Assembly: GCF_913057115.1 (NCBI RefSeq)
Contig: NZ_CAJXNN010000002.1
Span: 112,944 to 176,943 of the forward strand
Origin: an uncultured Roseovarius sp.
GTDB taxonomy: Bacteria > Pseudomonadota > Alphaproteobacteria > Rhodobacterales > Rhodobacteraceae
Reading direction: 5' to 3'
DNA: 64,000 nt
In this document: positions 26,110 to 35,841 of the stretch, piece after piece
Position numbering within the stretch: position 1 is the stretch's first letter
How the letters are laid out: each line of letters opens with the position of its first letter
Program-made: the position numbers and the translations under genes
The notes under the pieces: model-generated
Told to the model about the DNA's origin: nothing
What the model saw: the letters and a program-made list of their open reading frames with translations, nothing else
The model's database searches: none

Positions 26110-27811
26110 CGGCCACCTTCAGGGGCGGAGCGCCCTCTTCTTCAAGCACTTGGTCCAGCCCGACCTCAAGCTTGCGGCGAATACGGTCGGGGTCGATGTC
26201 CTGCAAAGGGGTATCATCATCAATGAAAGACAGCGCGCGCTTCCATTGGAACCGCGCCTCGGTCTCGCGCCCCACGGCCCAGAGCACATCCCCCAGATGG
26301 TCGTTCACCACAGGGTCCACGGGCATAAGCTCGGCGGCGCGTTCCATGTGGCCGATGGCCTCGTCATAGCGGCCTAGCCGGTAAAGAACCCAGCCAAGGC
26401 TATCGACGATATAGCCGCTGTTGGGCTGCGCCTCGACGGCGCGTTCGATCATATCAAGAGCTTCATCCAGCTTGATCTGCTTTTCCACCAGCGAGTAACC
26501 GAGATAGTTCAAAACCTGCGGCTGCTCGGGGTTCAGTTCAAGCGCACGGCGGAAATCGGCCTCGGCCTTGTCCCAGATGCCTTGCCGCTCATAGCTGATG
26601 GCACGGGCGTAATGCACGAACCACTGATCGGCCTCGCGTTCCTCGTAAAGCGCGATAGCCTTGTCATAGGCGCTGGCCGCATCGTCGAATTGCTCCAACT
26701 GCCGGAACAAATCACCGGCCGAGACATGCACCGTGGGCTGATCGGGATGGGTTTGCGCCAACTGCTCCAACACCTCGATGGCCGCGTCGGTCTTTTCCGC
26801 TCGGCGCAGGGTATCGGCCCGGCCAAGTTCCGCGGCGAGGAACGAAGGATGCTCGCGCGGGACGCGCTTGTAGGCCTCGGTCGCCAATTCATAGCGCTCC
26901 AGCGATTCCAGCAATTGCGCCGACATGATAACCGCGTCGATGTGGTCGGGGCTAAGGTGTTCGGCCACCCGTGAATACAGCAGGGTATAATCCTCGCCCG
27001 TGTCGCTCATCAAGGCGCGCCCCAGTGAGAAAAAAACCTCGGCCACGCCATCGGATGCCCCGCTTATCATGCTGAAGGGCACTTTGTCGCCCGCCGCCAG
27101 ACGGTCGCGCAACACCTGAATCTCGGGGTCCAGATCGGTGCCGAATGTATCGTCGATCTGCGCCACCGCGTCCTCGTTGCGGTCCAGTTGGCTCAGCACT
27201 TCAGCCCAGGCCAGGGTGCCACGGCGTGTCCGCTGCATCGGGCCGTCGCTGTCACCGGCGAAAATCTGGTCTGCGCTTTCAAAATCCCCGACCGAGGCCA
27301 GCGCCAGCGCCTTGTGATAGATCGCGAAACCACGCATACCGCGTTCACCGGCAACGCTGTCGAACAATTCCAGGGCTTTGCTCATGTCGCCTTGGCCCAG
27401 ATGTGCCCAGGCCGCGATCAGCCCATCGGCCAGTTGCCCCACGCCATTGCCCGCCTCAAGCCGCGCCAGCAGGCCATCGTAATCCTCTTGCAGCACATCT
27501 TCGGCGACAAGGACCATATGCGCCACCTGGCTGCGCAGCTCATCGGATTCGATCTTGCGGGCAATCGGCAAGGCGCGGTCAAAATTGCCCAAGGCCACAT
27601 GCGCGACAACAGCGTTTTCCATGATGACCGGGTTCGACTGGTCCTGGGTCAAGGCACGGGTGAAATACTCCGCCGCGGCGGTGAAATCATGGTCATACCG
27701 CGCCTGACGCGCGGCCAGATAGGCGCCCGATGCCTCCTCGGCCATGGCCGGGGGCGGCGCAGCCTGCAAAACGGTTGCGATGGCGATTGCGGATAGGGTT
27801 CGGAATGTCAC
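26096..27811 (-). CDS. Exported tetratricopeptide-repeat protein
   Basis: I place the start at GTG 27811, after AAGGCAGG, which gives a signal peptide (MTFRTLSAIAIATVLQAAPP, cleavage after AMA) and 571 residues. The mature protein is almost all helical repeats. Clear TPR units occur near the C-terminus (NYLGYSLVEKQIKLDEALDMIE, DSLGWVLYRLGRYDEAIGHME, DHLGDVLWAVGRETEA) and looser ones before. It is probably periplasmic or outer-membrane associated and may act as a protein-interaction scaffold. Its partner is unknown. It overlaps ispE downstream. Confidence 0.85.
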   Translation of the reverse strand: MTFRTLSAIAIATVLQAAPPPAMAEEASGAYLAARQARYDHDFTAAAEYFTRALTQDQSNPVIMENAVVAHVALGNFDRALPIARKIESDELRSQVAHMVLVAEDVLQEDYDGLLARLEAGNGVGQLADGLIAAWAHLGQGDMSKALELFDSVAGERGMRGFAIYHKALALASVGDFESADQIFAGDSDGPMQRTRRGTLAWAEVLSQLDRNEDAVAQIDDTFGTDLDPEIQVLRDRLAAGDKVPFSMISGASDGVAEVFFSLGRALMSDTGEDYTLLYSRVAEHLSPDHIDAVIMSAQLLESLERYELATEAYKRVPREHPSFLAAELGRADTLRRAEKTDAAIEVLEQLAQTHPDQPTVHVSAGDLFRQLEQFDDAASAYDKAIALYEEREADQWFVHYARAISYERQGIWDKAEADFRRALELNPEQPQVLNYLGYSLVEKQIKLDEALDMIERAVEAQPNSGYIVDSLGWVLYRLGRYDEAIGHMERAAELMPVDPVVNDHLGDVLWAVGRETEARFQWKRALSFIDDDTPLQDIDPDRIRRKLEVGLDQVLEEEGAPPLKVADDGE

Positions 27812-27876
27812 GCTGGCCTGCCTTGATCTGCCCGGAGTTCGCCGGAAATCTAGTACGCCCAACCGCCCAAAGCAAT

Positions 27877-27902
27877 GCGGGGCGGCCCGAAGACCGCCCC
27901 GC
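27877..27902 (-). terminator. Hairpin with UUCG loop after the ETF-QO gene
   Basis: On the minus strand GCGGGGCGGTC pairs with GGCCGCCCCGC around a TTCG tetraloop closed by C-G, an exceptionally stable hairpin. It lies 21 bases after the ETF-QO stop. The following sequence is only weakly T-rich, so it may protect the 3' end as well as, or rather than, terminate. Confidence 0.6.
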
Positions 27903-27923
27903 AGGCAGAAAATCACGCTGTGT

Positions 27924-29573
27924 TTACATATTCGGATAGTTCGGCCCGTCCCCGCCCTGCGGCGTGACCCAGTTGATATTCTGGCTGGGGTCCTTGATGT
28001 CGCAGGTCTTGCAATGCACGCAGTTCTGGAAGTTGATGACGAACTTCGGCTCCTTGCCTTCTTCGCGCACCACCTCGTAAACCCCCGCCGGGCAATAGCG
28101 TTGCGCCGGTTCATCGTATTTGGGAAGGTTGACGTTGATCGGCACGCTGTCGTCTTTCAGGGTCAGGTGCGCGGGCTGGCTTTCCTCGTGGTTGGTCATC
28201 GAAAAGCTGACATTGGTCAACCGGTCGAAGCTCAGCTTGCCATCCGGCTTGGGATAGCTGATTTCCTTGTGCTTATCGGCAGGTTCCGTCGCCTCGGCAT
28301 CCGATTTGCCATGGCCCATGGTCCCGAACAGCGAGAAGCTAAGCGTGTTGGTCCACATATCAAAACCGCCCAGGGCAAGCGAGGCTGTCAGGCCCCACTT
28401 CGACCACATCGGTTTGACGTTGCGCACCTTCTTGAGGTCTTTGCCAATGGCGCCGGTCCGCACCTCGTCTTCATAGGCCGACAATTCATCGGTCGCGCGA
28501 CCCGCCTCGATCGCCTCATGCGCGGCCTCGGCGGCGGCTTTCCCCGACAGCATGGCGTTATGGTTGCCCTTGATGCGCGGCACGTTGACCATGCCAACCG
28601 AACAGCCCAGCATCGCCACACCCGGTGCCACCATCTTCGGCATCGACTGATAACCGCCCTCGGAAATCGCCCGCGCCCCATAGGCCACGCGCTTGCCGCC
28701 TTTCAAAAGCTCCGCCACCATCGGATGATGCTTGAAACGCTGGAACTCCATGTAGGGGTAAAGGTGCGGGTTGCGGTAGTTCAGGTGCACCACGAAGCCG
28801 ACGTAAACCTGATTGTTATCAAGGTGGTAGATGAAAGAGCCGCCCCCGGCATTGCCATTGAGCGGCCAGCCCATGGTGTGGGTCACGCTGCCCTCGCGGT
28901 GCTTGTCGGGGTCGATCTCCCAGATTTCCTTCATGCCAAGGCCGAATTTCTGCGGCTCTTTCCCGGCGCTCAGGTCGTATTTGTTGATCACTTCCTTGGC
29001 GAGACTGCCGCGCACGCCTTCGGACAAGAAGACATACTTGCCATGCAACTCCATCCCCGGCTCATAGGCAGGGCCGGGCGTTCCATCCGGGTTCTTGCCG
29101 AATTCACCGGCCACGACACCTTTCACGTTGCCGTTCTCGTCATAAACCATTTCCGAACAGGCCATGCCGGGGAAAATTTCCACGCCCAGTTCCTCGGCCT
29201 GTTCCGCCATCCAACGGCAGACGTTGCCCATCGACACGATGTAATTGCCGTGGTTGTTCATCAGCGGCGGCATCGGGAAGTTGGGAATGCGCATTTGCCC
29301 GCCTTCACCCAGCATATAGAAATTGTCGTCCTTGACCGGCACGTTCAGGGGCGCGCCCTTTTCCTTCCAGTCCGGAATCAGCGCATCCAGCCCAGAAGGA
29401 TCAAGAACCGCCCCCGACAGGATATGCGCCCCAACTTCCGAGCCTTTTTCAAGAACCACCACTTCACGCGAAGGGTCCAACTGTTTCAAACGGATCGCAG
29501 CCGAAAGGCCCGCAGGCCCCGCCCCGACGATCACAACATCGTATTCCATCGCTTCGCGCGTCACATCGGACAT
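27924..29573 (-). CDS. Electron transfer flavoprotein-ubiquinone oxidoreductase
   Basis: Passes electrons from reduced ETF to ubiquinone at the inner face of the membrane, linking acyl-CoA and dimethylglycine-type dehydrogenases to respiration. ATG 29573 has AAAGGA eight bases before it; an ATG at 29582 lies too close to that site. The 549-residue protein has the FAD loop VVIVGAGPAGLSAAIRL, the quinone/FAD region GAHILSGAVLDPSGLDALIP, and a C-terminal ferredoxin part with the [4Fe-4S] cysteines CPAGVYEV and NCVHCKTCDIKDPSQNINW. All cluster ligands are present. Confidence 0.95.
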   Translation of the reverse strand: MSDVTREAMEYDVVIVGAGPAGLSAAIRLKQLDPSREVVVLEKGSEVGAHILSGAVLDPSGLDALIPDWKEKGAPLNVPVKDDNFYMLGEGGQMRIPNFPMPPLMNNHGNYIVSMGNVCRWMAEQAEELGVEIFPGMACSEMVYDENGNVKGVVAGEFGKNPDGTPGPAYEPGMELHGKYVFLSEGVRGSLAKEVINKYDLSAGKEPQKFGLGMKEIWEIDPDKHREGSVTHTMGWPLNGNAGGGSFIYHLDNNQVYVGFVVHLNYRNPHLYPYMEFQRFKHHPMVAELLKGGKRVAYGARAISEGGYQSMPKMVAPGVAMLGCSVGMVNVPRIKGNHNAMLSGKAAAEAAHEAIEAGRATDELSAYEDEVRTGAIGKDLKKVRNVKPMWSKWGLTASLALGGFDMWTNTLSFSLFGTMGHGKSDAEATEPADKHKEISYPKPDGKLSFDRLTNVSFSMTNHEESQPAHLTLKDDSVPINVNLPKYDEPAQRYCPAGVYEVVREEGKEPKFVINFQNCVHCKTCDIKDPSQNINWVTPQGGDGPNYPNM

Positions 29574-29841
29574 GGTTTGCATCCTTTTCTCAGGGCAGTT
29601 CGTTCATGTAACAAAGTTGCGCACGTGGTTAGCGCGCCGCCCGGTTGAAGGTCAATTGAAACACGACGTTAAATAAGGCTGAAAACGGCAAAATGCACGG
29701 GATCGCGACACCATTGCACAGTCAGGTGCCATGGCCTATTGCAAAGTCCGGTACGCTCAGGGCAATCTGGCGCGACCAAGCCGACAGACCTGCCGGGGGC
29801 GGCCCGAGGCCCGCGCCCCGCAACAATAGTGGATAGTGACG

Positions 29842-30312
29842 ATGGAAAAGATCCCAATGACCCGCAAGGGCTTTGCCGCCCTTGAGGCCGAGTTGAAGCA
29901 CCTGAAGTCCGAAGAACGCCCCGCCATCATCCGCGCCATCTCCGAGGCGCGCGAGCATGGCGACCTGTCGGAAAACGCCGAATACCACTCGGCCAAGGAA
30001 AAGCAGAGCTTCATCGAGGGCCGCATCAAGGAACTCGAAGGCGTCATCAGCCTTGCCGAGGTGATCGACCCTGCCAAACTATCGGGCCCGATCAAGTTCG
30101 GCGCCACCGTCACGCTGGTCGATGAGGACACCGACGAGGAAAAAACCTATCAGATCGTCGGCGAATACGAGGCCAGCATCGAAAACGGCCTTCTGAACAT
30201 CAAATCGCCCATCGCCCGCGCCCTGATCGGCAAGGAAGAGGGCGACAGCGTCGAAGTCCGCACCCCCGGTGGTGAAAAATCCTACGAAGTGCTAGACATC
30301 GCCTATATCTGA
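29842..30312 (+). CDS. greA: Transcription elongation factor GreA
   Basis: Reactivates backtracked RNA polymerase by stimulating cleavage of the nascent RNA. The 156-residue protein has the N-terminal coiled coil with the acidic tip [19 protein letters not shown], and the C-terminal globular domain from [21 protein letters not shown], ending [14 protein letters not shown] 29842 gives the canonical [11 protein letters not shown] start; a GTG six bases earlier is in frame. It is followed after 13 bases by a membrane-protein gene on the same strand. Confidence 0.96.
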   Translation: MEKIPMTRKGFAALEAELKHLKSEERPAIIRAISEAREHGDLSENAEYHSAKEKQSFIEGRIKELEGVISLAEVIDPAKLSGPIKFGATVTLVDEDTDEEKTYQIVGEYEASIENGLLNIKSPIARALIGKEEGDSVEVRTPGGEKSYEVLDIAYI

Positions 30313-30325
30313 CAGGCTATCCCGA

Positions 30326-31339
30326 ATGTCGCAAAATCAGGGCCAAGATCGTGCCGCCAAGGGTTTCGAGGGCAAAGCAGCCTCCGCAGGCGTCACCACG
30401 ATCGAAGTGATCGCACTCATCCTGACGGCCTTCTGGCTGTTGGGCACTGCCGTATTTTTCCTCACGATGGACGCGGATGGTGGCGACGGCGGCAGCGCCC
30501 TGCGCTTCGTGATGATCCTGCTGGCGATTTTCATGCCCGTCGCGATGATCTGGGTGGCGGTCACCGCCGCCCGCGCCAGCCGCGTGATGCGCGAAGAAAG
30601 CCAGCGCTTGCAAACCGCGATTGACGCCATTCGCAAGGCCTATGTCAGTCAGAACAAGGCACAGTCCGAGTTGAGCGACCCCTCGGTGGCCAAGAAACTC
30701 GAAGAAATCGCCGCCGCACAGCGCAAGACCGAAACCGCGCTGGCCACCTTCTCGACCATCCGCACGGCCGCGCCCGCGCCGCGGCCCGCAGCGGCAGAGC
30801 CCGCGCCTCAGGCTGGCGACGACCAAGTCGCCCTGCCGCTCGGCACCACCGCCGAGGATATGCAGCCGCCGCTGGACAGCGCCGATTTCATCCGCGCGCT
30901 GAACTTCCCGGAAAACGCCAATGACCGCGAAGGCTTCGCCGCCCTGCGCAAGGCGCTAAAGGATCGCCCCACGGCGCAACTGATTCAGGCCGCGCAGGAC
31001 ATCCTGACCCTGATGTCCCACGATGGCATCTACATGGATGATCTGCGCCCCGACATGGCCCGCCCGGAAATCTGGCGCCGCTTCGCCGAGGGCGAACGCG
31101 GCCGCACCATTGCCGCGCTTGGCGGTATCCGCGACCGGTCTTCACTGGCGCTGACCGCCGCGCGCATGAAGCAGGACACGATCTTCCGCGATGCCGCGCA
31201 CCATTTCCTGCGGCTGTTCGACAAGATGTTCACCCAATTTGCCGAAACCGCGTCCGATGCGGAAATCTCGGACCTCTCCGACACCCGTACCGCCCGCGCC
31301 TTCATGCTGCTGGGCCGGGTTGCAGGCACCTTCGACTGA
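30326..31339 (+). CDS. Membrane protein of unknown function
   Basis: 337 residues with two N-terminal membrane helices (VTTIEVIALILTAFWLLGTAVFF and FVMILLAIFMPVAMIWVAVTAA), a coiled-coil stretch (about 92-140, RVMREESQRLQTAIDAIRKAY), a Pro/Ala-rich linker (150-170) and a helical C-terminal domain (190-335). I recognise it only as a hypothetical protein of Rhodobacterales. The build, a membrane hairpin with a coiled coil and a cytoplasmic domain, suggests scaffolding. It follows greA closely and may be co-transcribed. Confidence 0.7.
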   Translation: MSQNQGQDRAAKGFEGKAASAGVTTIEVIALILTAFWLLGTAVFFLTMDADGGDGGSALRFVMILLAIFMPVAMIWVAVTAARASRVMREESQRLQTAIDAIRKAYVSQNKAQSELSDPSVAKKLEEIAAAQRKTETALATFSTIRTAAPAPRPAAAEPAPQAGDDQVALPLGTTAEDMQPPLDSADFIRALNFPENANDREGFAALRKALKDRPTAQLIQAAQDILTLMSHDGIYMDDLRPDMARPEIWRRFAEGERGRTIAALGGIRDRSSLALTAARMKQDTIFRDAAHHFLRLFDKMFTQFAETASDAEISDLSDTRTARAFMLLGRVAGTFD

Positions 31340-31423
31340 TCGGCCCCGGCGGGCTATGCCCGTTGGAGTGTATTGCGTGCTCTGCCGTTTGCCCCCATGA
31401 TGCCCCCGAGGGAGAAAAAGATC

Positions 31424-31879
31424 ATGCGCAAGTTTATGGTCGTGCTGGATGACAGCCGCGAATGTCTCAACGCCATGCGGTTCGCCGCGATGCGCGCCGC
31501 GCACACGCAGGCCGGCGTCGAAATCCTCGCGGTGATTCCCCCCGAGGAATTCAATCACTGGATCGGCGTTGGCGACATCATGCGCGAAGAAGCGCGTGAA
31601 CGCATCCATGCCCATTTCGAAGTCTTCGCCAAATGGATGCGCGACAAGCAGGGCGTCGACCCCGAACTTGTCATCCGAGAAGGCGAACCTGTGAACGAGA
31701 TCATCGCACAGGTGCAGGACGACCCCGAAGTCGGGGTTCTGGTTCTCGGCGCAGGCACCGGCAAGAAAGGCCCCGGCCCGCTGGTCACTCAGCTTACAAA
31801 GAACTCGGGCACCCTGCCGATCCCAATCACCATTGTGCCGGGCGATCTGTCCAAGGAGCGGCTGGAAGCGATCACCTGA
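31424..31879 (+). CDS. Universal stress protein (UspA family)
   Basis: 151 residues from ATG 31424, which has GAGGGAG upstream; the frame is open earlier but without a family match. MRKFMVVLDDSRECLNAMRFAA is the first strand and helix; ELVIREGEPVNEIIAQ and VGVLVLGAGTGKKGPGPLVTQL form the nucleotide-binding C-terminal part (Gx2Gx9G-like). Such proteins bind ATP or act in stress responses without a fixed reaction. The gene ends three bases before the stop of the convergent CoA ligase gene. Confidence 0.85.
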   Translation: MRKFMVVLDDSRECLNAMRFAAMRAAHTQAGVEILAVIPPEEFNHWIGVGDIMREEARERIHAHFEVFAKWMRDKQGVDPELVIREGEPVNEIIAQVQDDPEVGVLVLGAGTGKKGPGPLVTQLTKNSGTLPIPITIVPGDLSKERLEAIT

Positions 31880-31882
31880 CGC

Positions 31883-33373
31883 TCAGACAGGTGGTAGGAT
31901 ATCGGCCAATTTCAATCTTTGGATCTTACCCGATGGCCCCTTGGGCAATTCGGCCATGAAATGCACCCTATCGGGCGATTTGAACGGCCCCAGCCTGTCG
32001 CGGCAAATCTCGATCAATTGCGCTGGCTCAAGCTGTGAGCCATCACAAACCCGCACCGCCGCCTCAACCGTTTCACCATAGCGCGTGCAGGCCCGCGCAA
32101 AGGCCGCCGCCTCCACCACATCGGGGTGGGTATAAAGCGCCTCATCCACCTCGCGCGGGGCAATGTTTTCCCCGCCCTTGATGATCAACTCCTTCAAGCG
32201 CCCGGTCACGAAAACATAGCCATCGCCATCCATCCGCGCCAAATCCCCGGTGCGCAGCCACCCATCGCGGAATGTCCCCTCGGTCGCCTCTGCGTTCTTG
32301 AGGTACTCCAGCATCACGTTTGGCCCGCGCACCACGATCTCGCCTTCCTCGCCGCGCGGCACCTCGCGCCCCTCACCATCCTGAATCTGCACCTCGCAGC
32401 CATAGGCAACACCGGGCGATCCGATCTTGCGTGGCTCGGGCGGCAGTGGGTTCGACAGGATTTGCGCCGCGGTTTCGGTCAATCCCATGGTCTCGATAAT
32501 CGGCACGCCAAACCGCGCCTCAAACGCCTGCTGCGTTTCCACCGCAAGGGCCGAGGAGGCCGAGCGCCCAAAGCGCAACCGCGCGCGACAGGCCTCATCC
32601 GGCTCCCCCTTGCCATGCAACAGATGCGAAATGATCGTCGGCACCACCGAGAACCAAGTGACCTCAGCCTGCTCCGCCTGCGCCCAGAATTGCGAGGCCG
32701 AAAACCGCCCCGTCATGGCCAGCGATCCACCCGACACAAGGCTGCCCATTACCGTCACGCAAAGCCCGTTGATGTGGTAAATCGGCAAGACACAAAACCC
32801 CCGGTCCTGCGGGCCCAACCGATGCGCCACGGCGGTGGTCCAACCGCCCGCCAAAAGGCCGGCATGGCTATGCACCACCCCCTTGGGCCGCCCCGTGGTC
32901 CCCGAGGTATACATCAGCAGCGCGTGATCACTGGGCACAACGTCATGCAACAAGGCATCACTTTGCCCCTCCAGCGCAATCGCCTCGATTCTCGCACCTG
33001 CCGCTCCAAACAGATCAAGGCACTCAGGGTGCACATAGGCAAACCGCGCCTCGGAATGGTCCAAGGCATAGGCAATCGCATCGCGCCCGGCGGCCAGATT
33101 GATCATCACCGCCCGGAACCCGCCATAGGTGGCTCCGTAAAAGGCACAAAGCGCCTCGCGGCTGTTGGGCGCGATGATGGCGACGCTTTCGCCATTGGCA
33201 ACACCACGCGCGGTCAGCGACCGGGCAAATCCCATCGCGCCCTCACGCAACGCGGCCCAAGTCAGCTCCTCCCCGGTTTCGGGGAAGACAACCGCCACGC
33301 CCCCGGCCTCGGCCCGCTGATCCAGCCAATCGCGCAGGGTGCCTTCAGGCGGGGTCGTCCGATCCAGCCTCAT
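31883..33373 (-). CDS. Class I AMP-forming acyl-CoA ligase, candidate sulfoacetate-CoA ligase (SauT-like)
   Basis: A 496-residue adenylate-forming ligase. The P-loop motif is LLMYTSGTTGRPKGVVHSHAG; IETMGLTETAAQIL, GEIVVRGPNVMLEYLKN, GWLRTGDLARMDGDGYVFVTGR and the C-terminal Lys in PKGPSGKIQRLKL are intact. The start overlaps the upstream aldehyde dehydrogenase stop as ATGA. Next to an acylating dehydrogenase and a TTT transporter the best analogue is SauT, which activates sulfoacetate to sulfoacetyl-CoA. Another small organic acid is possible. The role is inferred from context. Confidence 0.75.
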   Translation of the reverse strand: MRLDRTTPPEGTLRDWLDQRAEAGGVAVVFPETGEELTWAALREGAMGFARSLTARGVANGESVAIIAPNSREALCAFYGATYGGFRAVMINLAAGRDAIAYALDHSEARFAYVHPECLDLFGAAGARIEAIALEGQSDALLHDVVPSDHALLMYTSGTTGRPKGVVHSHAGLLAGGWTTAVAHRLGPQDRGFCVLPIYHINGLCVTVMGSLVSGGSLAMTGRFSASQFWAQAEQAEVTWFSVVPTIISHLLHGKGEPDEACRARLRFGRSASSALAVETQQAFEARFGVPIIETMGLTETAAQILSNPLPPEPRKIGSPGVAYGCEVQIQDGEGREVPRGEEGEIVVRGPNVMLEYLKNAEATEGTFRDGWLRTGDLARMDGDGYVFVTGRLKELIIKGGENIAPREVDEALYTHPDVVEAAAFARACTRYGETVEAAVRVCDGSQLEPAQLIEICRDRLGPFKSPDRVHFMAELPKGPSGKIQRLKLADILPPV

Positions 33374-34773
33374 TTTCCGGCCTCGTCCCAGTAGCCTGCA
33401 AAAATATCCTCAAGGCTCGGCTCACGCGGCGGGGTTTCCCGCACGATCTTGGTGGATTGCAGGAAATGCCGCCAATGCAGGTTTTCATGCGTGGCATTGC
33501 CGCCCCACGATCCGCACCCCATGGACAACGAAAAGGGCATCCCGTTGGTGAACGACCCACCCGTGGCAAAGGTATGCGCCTGATTGACGATCACCCGGCT
33601 GGTCGGGATCGCACGGGCCAGCACCATGGGCCGGTCGGCATCGCTGCTATGCAGCCCCACGGAATGGCCCGCCCCCTGATGCAACTGAATGGCGCGGGTG
33701 GTCTCGATGGCCGCTGCGAAATCCGAGGCCCGGTAAAGCGCCAGAACCCGGCTGAGCTTTTCACTGCTCAAAGGATGATCCGGGCCAATCCCCGTGGTCG
33801 GCACGGCGATATACTGCGTCCCCTCCGGCACTTGGCCTTCCAGCCCCAGGGCCGCAATCATCTTGTCGGCATCTTGGGCAATCACCTCGCGGTTCAAATG
33901 CCCATCGGGCCACATCGCCGCCACCACGGCGGCCTCGTCGTCCACCACGGCCCCACCGGCACCCGCCATGGCCTCGATAAAGGCGTCATAAACCGCATCC
34001 ACCACCACAACCGCGTTCTCCGAGGAACAGGAGGTGGCGTTGTCGAAACACTTCGAGGCGCGGATTTTCTCCGCCGCCGCCGCCAGATCGGCACTCTCAT
34101 CGACAATCACCGTCACATTGCCCGCCCCCACGGCCACCGCCGGGGTGCCAGCGGTCTGGGCGCGATGCACGTTGTTCTGACTGCCGGTGCAGATGATCTT
34201 GTCGCAGCCCTCCATCAGGGCTTGGGTCTTTTCCTTCGATCCCGGCGCCGGAACCATCTGTACCAAATCCGGGTCTTCGCCGATCTTGGCAAATTCCGCA
34301 TGGATATAGCCCAGCAACACCTCGCAACTGGCCACCCCCTTGGGCGAGGGGGCCACAACAATGGAATTGCCGCATTTCAAAGCATTGATAATGTTATTGG
34401 CCGGGGTCGCCGCCGGGTTGGTCGACGGCACAATCGCCCCCACCACCCCCATGGGCCGGGCAATCTCGGTAATCCCTGTCTCCGGGTCGTCCGAGATCAC
34501 CCCATAAGTCACCGCATCCTTAATGTCCCGCATCAGGCCCAGCGTCTTGCGATGGTTCTTGGTGATCTTGTCATCCACATTGCCCAGCCCGGTGGTCTTG
34601 ACCGCCAGTTCGGCCAAGGCCCGGTTGCGCGAAGGCTCCATGATGGCCCATGCCACCGCCTGCGCCGCCCGGTCATAGCGCGCCTGACTGCCGTCCGCCT
34701 CATACCGGGCCTGCGCGGCACGGGAGCGGGCAATCACGTCTTCCAGTTGGGCAAGGGGGCTTGGCGCGTTCAT
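33370..34773 (-). CDS. CoA-acylating aldehyde dehydrogenase, SauS-like
   Basis: 467 residues similar to the aldehyde half of AdhE and to the sulfoacetaldehyde dehydrogenase SauS. Family landmarks are GLGNVDDKITKNHRKTLGLMRDI, PMGVVGAIVPSTNPAATPANNI, the active cysteine in FDNATSCSSENAVV and GSWGGNATHENLHWRHFL. It would reduce an acyl-CoA to the aldehyde with NAD(P)H, or run in reverse. With SauT-like ligase and TTT transport it fits sulfoacetate to sulfoacetaldehyde. The true substrate needs an assay. It is fourth in an operon of five. Confidence 0.78.
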   Translation of the reverse strand: MNAPSPLAQLEDVIARSRAAQARYEADGSQARYDRAAQAVAWAIMEPSRNRALAELAVKTTGLGNVDDKITKNHRKTLGLMRDIKDAVTYGVISDDPETGITEIARPMGVVGAIVPSTNPAATPANNIINALKCGNSIVVAPSPKGVASCEVLLGYIHAEFAKIGEDPDLVQMVPAPGSKEKTQALMEGCDKIICTGSQNNVHRAQTAGTPAVAVGAGNVTVIVDESADLAAAAEKIRASKCFDNATSCSSENAVVVVDAVYDAFIEAMAGAGGAVVDDEAAVVAAMWPDGHLNREVIAQDADKMIAALGLEGQVPEGTQYIAVPTTGIGPDHPLSSEKLSRVLALYRASDFAAAIETTRAIQLHQGAGHSVGLHSSDADRPMVLARAIPTSRVIVNQAHTFATGGSFTNGMPFSLSMGCGSWGGNATHENLHWRHFLQSTKIVRETPPREPSLEDIFAGYWDEAGK

Positions 34774-34832
34774 CTCTTGATCTCACTCGTTTGGGGATCG
34801 GGGCGCGCAATCACGCGCCCCGACAGGTTGGA

Positions 34833-35801
34833 TTACAGGCCCGAAAGAAGCTCTTGCAGGGTTTCTTCCCGCGCGGCCCACATCTCAAGCACCTCGTCGC
34901 GGGTCATGATGTGCATCGGGCTACCACCCGCCTTCATCTTCTTCGCGACACGGCCATTCTTGAACATCTCCGGCACGGTGGCCGCCAGCTTGTCGATGAT
35001 CGGCTGCGGCGTTCCCTTGGGCACCATCACACCCCGGAAGTTGACCGAGGAATTATCGATATCAAAGCCCTGCTCGGCCATGGTCGGCACATCGGGAAGG
35101 AAGTCATTGCGCTCAAGATCAAAGACCCCAAGGATCTTGACGTTGCCCGCTTCGCGCGCCCGGAAGGCATCCGACAGGTTGTTCACCCCGCCCAGCACTT
35201 CACCGGCGATCACGGCCTTCATGGCCCCGGCCCCGCCCTTGTTGTTGGGGATATAGGCCAGCTTCACACCCGCCGCTTTTTCAAGCTGAAGCGCGGCGAT
35301 GTGGTGCCCCACGAAAAGCCCCGCGCCCGAGAAGGTCAGTTGGCCGGGGTTCTCCTTGGCATAGTTCACCACGTCTTCCATCGAATTGAACGGGCTGTCG
35401 GCGGCCACAACGAAGACCGCCGGGTCCGCGCCCCAGTTGGCAATCGGCTCAAAGCTGTCGGCGCTATAGCTCACCCCGCCTTCGATCGATTGGGCGATGA
35501 AATGCGGAATGTTGTAAGCGCCCAGCGTGTAGCCATCGGCCTCGGCTTGCGTTGCAAACCAGTTCCAGCCAACGCGCCCACCGGCCCCCGGCTTGTTGAT
35601 AATGGCAATCGGCATGCCCAGCGCATCCTCGTTGCCCGCCGTCATGGTCACGATCCGGGCCTGAAAATCGGTGGCCCCACCGGCCCCATAGCTGACCATC
35701 ATCATCAAGGGCCGCTCAGGATAGTTTCCGTGGTCATCCGCCGATGCGGCCCCGGTCAGTGACAAAAGCGCCATAGACGCCGCAGCAATCAGTTTTCTCA
35801 T
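34833..35801 (-). CDS. tctC: TTT transporter periplasmic substrate-binding protein
   Basis: A 322-residue TctC/Bug protein. ATG 35801 follows GGGAGGA. The signal peptide MRKLIAAASMALLSLTGAAS is cleaved before DDHGNYPERP. The beginning of the mature domain, RPLMMMVSYGAGGATDFQARI and INKPGAGGRVGW, forms the carboxylate-binding loops of this family. It delivers a small organic anion to TctA/TctB. Unusually it is encoded after tctA and tctB, directly before the dehydrogenase and ligase that would use the substrate. Confidence 0.92.
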   Translation of the reverse strand: MRKLIAAASMALLSLTGAASADDHGNYPERPLMMMVSYGAGGATDFQARIVTMTAGNEDALGMPIAIINKPGAGGRVGWNWFATQAEADGYTLGAYNIPHFIAQSIEGGVSYSADSFEPIANWGADPAVFVVAADSPFNSMEDVVNYAKENPGQLTFSGAGLFVGHHIAALQLEKAAGVKLAYIPNNKGGAGAMKAVIAGEVLGGVNNLSDAFRAREAGNVKILGVFDLERNDFLPDVPTMAEQGFDIDNSSVNFRGVMVPKGTPQPIIDKLAATVPEMFKNGRVAKKMKAGGSPMHIMTRDEVLEMWAAREETLQELLSGL

Positions 35802-35841
35802 TGGTAGTCCTCCCATGGGTTGGCTCTGCCGCTGTTACGGT

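Noticed and set aside
27744..29648. Very long open frame on the plus strand, antisense to the ETF-QO and TPR genes
   Set aside because: It is a GC3-driven shadow: composition is rich in His/Arg/Gly without domains, and both minus-strand genes have full family motifs.
33457..35256. Long plus-strand open frame antisense to the dehydrogenase and tctC genes
   Set aside because: Low-complexity Arg/His/Gly product with no motif; the minus-strand genes are clear.
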